From the NCBI GenBank assembly GCA_900768125.1, contig CAAGBS010000034.1:1-18803 (forward strand): 18,803 bases of DNA, read 5' to 3'. The notes beneath the pieces are model-generated. The model saw only the letters and a program-made list of their open reading frames with translations, ran no database searches and was not told the origin of the DNA. The stretch is from Oscillospiraceae bacterium (GTDB lineage Bacteria > Bacillota > Clostridia > Oscillospirales > Ruminococcaceae). Made by a program: the position numbers and the translations under genes. Below, in pieces: positions 16,003 through 18,803 of the stretch (the stretch's first letter is position 1; each line of letters begins with the position of its first letter).

Positions 16003-16215
16003 CTACTGCGCAAGGTACGCAAGCTGTTCGCCGTTCGCAATCTGGTACGGGTCGTCCTGCGTGCCCTTGCCTCCTGCAAAAGTGCCGGCAATGGTGGTTC
16101 CGTTCCATGCCGAGTCTGCCGTAGTCCCAAGCGCAGGAATGACGAACAATGCCGCCGCAAGCAGCACTATGACCGCCAGACCCACGGTCATAAACCGTGT
16201 TATCGTTTTTGTCAT
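16003..16215 (-). CDS. N-terminal fragment: signal peptide and start of first GLUG-type module
   Basis: A 70-codon fragment starting at the ATG at 16215-16213, which follows TGGAGG at 7 nt. An earlier in-frame ATG at 16239 has no ribosome site. MTKTITRFMTVGLAVIVLLA begins a long signal peptide, probably cleaved around TTADSA. The mature part, WNGTTIAGTFAGGKGTQDDP then YQIANGEQLAYLAQ, is the typical opening of surface beta-helix/GLUG proteins. It ends at the TAG stop at 16005-16003. Alone it could not fold into a useful domain. Confidence 0.75.
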   Translation of the reverse strand: MTKTITRFMTVGLAVIVLLAAALFVIPALGTTADSAWNGTTIAGTFAGGKGTQDDPYQIANGEQLAYLAQ

Positions 16216-16303
16216 ATAATACCTCCAAATCAATTTCATGCCATTTATAGCATGTTACGATAATGCGTGTGCTGTATTTCACACAGTACATCCATTTTAT
16301 TCT

Positions 16304-16344
16304 ATTATATAGATGAGAGAGCAGATGAGAGAGCTTTTTGTCAA
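16304..16344 (-). promoter_or_regulatory. Dockerin-gene promoter with duplicated 12-bp spacer unit
   Basis: Minus-strand TTGACA (16344-16339) and TATAAT (16309-16304) are both perfect consensus boxes, but are 29 bp apart. The spacer consists of TTTT/AAAA-side bases, two exact tandem copies of AGATGAGAGAGC (plus strand 16311-16322 and 16323-16334) and one base. One copy fewer gives a spacer of exactly 17 bp. No other -35 or extended -10 serves this TATAAT. The gene start is about 90 bp downstream, a normal leader. Confidence 0.7.
16311..16334. repeat. Perfect 2 x 12-bp tandem repeat
   Basis: AGATGAGAGAGC occurs twice head to tail with no mismatch, placed wholly between the -35 and -10 boxes of the dockerin-gene promoter. 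Confidence 0.95.
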
Positions 16345-16350
16345 TACATA

Positions 16351-16425
16351 ATTTGGTTTATTACGCAAATTGCTGGTTTTTTCGCGAAAACGCGAATATC
16401 AATCTTTGATTTGGCTTATTATGCA
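16351..16425. repeat. Imperfect direct repeat flanking a small palindrome
   Basis: ATTTGGTTTATTACGCA (16351-16367) and ATTTGGCTTATTATGCA (16409-16425) match at 15 of 17 positions and bracket TTCGCG-AAAA-CGCGAA (16381-16396). They lie in the region shared by the dockerin gene and the XRE regulator, upstream of both promoters. This suggests binding sites for a regulator, possibly the XRE protein itself. Nothing else was found in the 367-bp gene-free stretch apart from the two promoters and the tandem repeat. Confidence 0.45.
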
Positions 16426-16521
16426 TTATTTGCTCTTTAAACGATCACCTGTTATAACTCTTTTGAGGACAGCTTCCAAAATACCTGAGTATTTTTATAA
16501 TCCTCCGCAACAGACAGTTGC

Positions 16522-16550
16522 TTGCATTGCCAGATAAGCTGTGGTACAAT
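16522..16550 (+). promoter_or_regulatory. Promoter of the XRE regulator gene
   Basis: TTGCAT (16522-16527), a 17-bp spacer and TACAAT (16545-16550) preceded by TGG form an extended -10 promoter. Transcription would begin near 16557, leaving a leader of about 26 nt. This excludes the upstream GTG at 16541 as a start. Confidence 0.65.
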
Positions 16551-16582
16551 ATAGCTATCACGTTATGGAGGGTGGTATTATT

Positions 16583-17347
16583 ATGGAAACAAAGAATGTA
16601 CTGCTGGAGCTTCGCACAAAGCATGGATTGTCGCAGGACGCACTTGCCGAAAAGGTATTCGTGACCCGTCAGGCGGTTTCCCGCTGGGAGAACGGCGAAA
16701 CTGTCCCGAACACCGAAACGCTGAAACTCCTGTCAAAGCTGTATGATGTCTCGATAAACACACTGCTTGGCTCGCCCATGAAGCTTGTTTGCCAGTGCTG
16801 CGGAATGCCTCTGGAGGACAGCAGCATTTCACGGGAAAAGGACGGCTGTTTCAACGAGCATTACTGCAAATGGTGCTATGCAGACGGAGAATATATGTAC
16901 AGCGACATGGACGACTTGATCGACGTCTGCGTTAAGAGCATGGCAAACGAGCGGTATTCCGAGGAGGAAGCAAGGGCTTACCTCCGGGAAACATTACCCA
17001 AGCTCGACTACTGGAAACGTTATAAGGAGCTAGGCGGCAACGGAGCATTCGAGCAGTTCAAAAAGCAGCTTATTGAGGAGATAAATACCCTGAATATCGA
17101 GGGTATGCCGAAGCTGACGAAGCTCAACGCGCTTGTCGGCAGCTATGTGAATCTTGAATACAGGCTTCCCAGCGGAAAAACGGTGAAATTTCTGGACGAC
17201 AATACAACATATCTCGGAAATCAGCTTGAATGCGAGTTCGGCGACAGAGTATGCTTTGGAATTATCGCGAATATGGAATTTATTCTGGTTGCAACATACG
17301 AAGTAAACGGCGAGAATCCGGAGCTTGTCATCTACAAAAAAAGATAG
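16583..17347 (+). CDS. XRE-family transcriptional regulator with zinc-ribbon domain
   Basis: A 254-residue protein from the ATG at 16583, preceded by GGAGGGTGG. The frame extends to a GTG at 16541, but that lies on the -10 box. Residues about 6-60 are a helix-turn-helix of the HTH_3/Cro type (LRTKHGLSQDALAEKVFVTR then QAVSRWENGETVPNTETLKL). Residues from about 67 carry four cysteines, CQCCGMPL and YCKWCYADGEY, with SREKDGCFNEH between them: a putative zinc-ribbon domain found in Firmicute proteins. The last third (from about 172) is a small beta-rich region of unknown role. Stand-alone regulators of this type are common and their targets usually unknown. It diverges from the dockerin gene and could control it. 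Confidence 0.85.
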   Translation: METKNVLLELRTKHGLSQDALAEKVFVTRQAVSRWENGETVPNTETLKLLSKLYDVSINTLLGSPMKLVCQCCGMPLEDSSISREKDGCFNEHYCKWCYADGEYMYSDMDDLIDVCVKSMANERYSEEEARAYLRETLPKLDYWKRYKELGGNGAFEQFKKQLIEEINTLNIEGMPKLTKLNALVGSYVNLEYRLPSGKTVKFLDDNTTYLGNQLECEFGDRVCFGIIANMEFILVATYEVNGENPELVIYKKR

Positions 17348-17375
17348 TGGCAATTCGCCCGAGTTTATCAATAAC

Positions 17376-17410
17376 AAATGCCATGCTGCGATTACCGAGC
17401 ATGGCATTTT
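17376..17410 (+). terminator. Two-way terminator between XRE and SNF2 genes
   Basis: A 12-bp perfect stem AAATGCCATGCT (17376-17387) and AGCATGGCATTT (17398-17409) has a 10-nt loop and is followed by T on the plus side and TGTTAT on the minus side. It sits between two converging genes, 28 bp after the XRE stop and 9 bp beyond the SNF2 stop. Confidence 0.8.
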
Positions 17411-17418
17411 GCATATGA

Positions 17419-18683
17419 TCACCGCAGCAAGTCAAGTATCTCCTCGGCGGTCATGCTCATGATATTCCCGGCGCCCTCCCCGCCGAGAACAATATCTGCA
17501 AGTCCCGATTTTGCCATCTGGAGCTCCCGGATTTTCTCCTCGATGGTGTTCCGGGTGATGAGTTTGTAGATCTGAACGTTGTTCTTCTGCCCGATCCGGT
17601 ATGCGCGGTCGGAAGCCTGATTTTCTGCCGAGCTGTTCCACCATGGGTCGTAGTGGATCACAACGTCTGCTCCGGTGAGGTTCAGCCCAGTTCCTCCCGC
17701 TTTCAGCGAAATCAGGAACACGCTTGTATCATCAGTGTTGAAGCTGTTCACCATTTTCAACCGCTGCGCCGGCTTTGTCGAACCTGTCAGCATGAAATAA
17801 CTCGTCCCTGCGCTGTTCAGACGCACCGCGATAATATCGAGCATTGACGTGAACTGCGAGAACAGCAGCACCTTGTGTCCGGAATTAACGCAGCTTTCGA
17901 CAAGCTCCATGCACTGCTCCAGCTTGGCGCTTTTTCCGGCGTAATTCTCGTAAACCAGCGCCGGGTCGCAGCATATCTGCCGCAGCCGCGTCAGCATTGC
18001 GAGTATCTTTATTTTCTCGGTGTTCCCGCCATCGGAAGCGGTCACTGCGGAGCGCACCTCCGATACATTCGCGGAATAGACCTTGCTTTGCTCCTTTTCC
18101 ATTTCAGAAATCAGCACGGTTTCCGTTTTTTTGGGAAGCTCGGTCAGCACCTCAGATTTCATTCTGCGCAGGATAAACGGTTTTACAATGCGCTGCAGCG
18201 ACTGCCTTGCCTGTGTGTTTTCGTCCTTTACAATGGGCGACTCATAGTGCTGCCGGAAATATCGGTAGCTGAAAAGATAACCCGGCATGATGTAATCAAA
18301 TATGCTCCACAGCTCCGCGAAACTGTTTTCAACAGGAGTTCCGGTCAGCGCGAAACGACAGCGGCTGCTGATGGATTTCACCGCCTTGGCGGTCTGCGTG
18401 GAGCTGTTCTTTATATACTGCGCCTCGTCAAGAAATTCGCAGCTGAAATCGTGTGCCTGATACTCCGCAAAGTCCCTCGCAATCAGTGAATAGGACGTTA
18501 CAGCCACATAGTAATTTTCAATCTCAGCGATAGCCGCGGTGCGCTCGGAAGCCGTCCCCATGACCGTAAGCACACGCAGTTCCGGCGCGAATTTTTCAAT
18601 CTCGCTCCGCCAGTTCAGCACCAGCGAAGCCGGGCAGACAACAAGGCTCCTGCCGACTTTGGAGCGCTTTTCGTCAAGAATTA
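17419..18683 (-). pseudogene. SNF2-family DEAD/H helicase, C-terminal part; N-terminus missing
   Basis: About 420 codons of a SNF2-type DNA-dependent ATPase, open leftward to TGA at 17421-17419. Reading from the right: a motif Ia-like LVVCPASLVLNW, motif II FLDEAQYIKN (DEAQ), motif III ALTGTPVENS, then a helicase C domain with LLFSQFTSMLDIIAVRL, motif V SLKAGGTGLNLTGADVVIHY and motif VI SDRAYRIGQ. The Walker A loop (GLGKT), expected 25-35 residues before LVVCPAS, is absent; that stretch instead reads into unrelated sequence and meets a TGA at 18738-18736. The GTG at 18621 has no ribosome site and would also lack Walker A. The truncated product should not hydrolyse ATP. Full family members have 900-1,100 residues, often with a SWIM zinc finger ahead. 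A contig-end artefact is the alternative. Confidence 0.8.
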
Positions 18684-18803
18684 GGGAAACGCTGAATAAA
18701 TAGCCTAGCAGAGCCGTCGTGACACAGGGCGCAAGTCAAAGTTAACGCTTTAGTTGAGCAATCGAAAATGCAGCATAAAACCCATCAAATTATCCCCATA
18801 ACA
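18684..18803. mobile_element. Possible terminus of an inserted element
   Basis: From about GGGAAACGCTGAATAAATAG the sequence no longer continues the helicase: it lacks the expected Walker A, has a stop in the helicase frame at 18738-18736, is AT-rich near the edge and contains no usable frame. Its position, abruptly inside a conserved domain, suits the non-coding end of an insertion sequence. No transposase or second end is visible, so the family cannot be given and the boundary is approximate. Confidence 0.35.

Larger units (their letters stand above)
10793..16215 (-). pseudogene. Large secreted GLUG-repeat/CxxC-repeat dockerin protein gene, broken by a stop codon and a frameshift
   Basis: Three adjacent open stretches read as one gene of about 1,800 codons: signal peptide, three GLUG-type modules, Ig-like/MBG-like region, CxxC repeats, Ser/Gly linker, a further domain and a dockerin. 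The first break is a TAG at 16005-16003 in an otherwise continuous frame (residues before it end QLAYLAQ and those after it begin VNNDALSGGEYFVLTDDIDLGG, split here by the stop). The second is a one-base frame change near 13320. Apart from these breaks each frame is open and protein-like. TAG is used as a normal stop by at least two other genes here (the YtfT-like permease and the XRE gene), so general reassignment is unlikely. The intact protein would be exported and dock to a cohesin. Sequencing or assembly error would restore an intact gene. Confidence 0.8.

Noticed and set aside
16003..16005. TAG recoded as an amino acid throughout the genome
   Set aside because: At least two healthy genes in the window (3419-3417 and 17345-17347) end in TAG, and the same locus also has a frameshift, so decay or error is simpler.
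1..18803. CRISPR arrays, tRNA or rRNA genes
   Set aside because: No regularly spaced repeats, cloverleaf-like sequences or rRNA motifs were seen on either strand.

Overview
The window looks like chromosomal DNA from a plant-fibre-degrading gut Firmicute, most likely a Ruminococcus-type Oscillospiraceae. This is inferred from a C-terminal type I dockerin, a family 44 glycoside hydrolase, an AraR-type GntR/LacI hybrid regulator, strong AGGAGG ribosome sites and moderate GC. The species cannot be named from the sequence alone.

Positions 1-8554 hold an L-arabinose (pentose) uptake and catabolism locus. On the minus strand, starting near 7170, it reads: substrate-binding lipoprotein, double ATP-binding subunit, two permeases, L-arabinose isomerase, then an FGGY sugar kinase cut by the window's left edge. 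Gene ends touch or overlap, so this is one operon. Two internal stem-loops follow the binding-protein gene and the second permease gene. Diverging from the operon is an araR-like repressor gene on the plus strand. The 335-bp divergent region carries a promoter for each direction and several ATTTG/CAAAT-type inverted repeats that could be operators. The repressor gene ends in a good terminator.

Positions 8637-10370 encode a secreted GH44 endoglucanase/xyloglucanase-type enzyme held by a C-terminal transmembrane segment. A 422-bp hairpin-rich intergenic stretch follows, with a strong two-way terminator and a pair of tight hairpins that may belong to a dispersed repeat.

Positions 10793-16215 (minus) hold one very large gene, about 1,800 codons, for a secreted GLUG-repeat / CxxC-repeat / dockerin protein. 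It is broken by an in-frame TAG near its start and by a frameshift near 13320. Its apparent promoter has perfect TTGACA and TATAAT boxes spaced 29 bp apart. A 12-bp tandem duplication fills the spacer, and removing one copy would give exactly 17 bp. The locus is therefore either a decaying gene or a candidate phase-variable surface protein in an OFF state. This is the most interesting observation in the window.

Positions 16583-17347 (plus) encode an XRE regulator with a zinc-ribbon domain. Positions 17419 to about 18683 (minus) encode the C-terminal part of a SNF2-family helicase whose Walker A region is missing. The sequence beyond about 18684 does not look like helicase coding DNA and may be the end of an inserted element.
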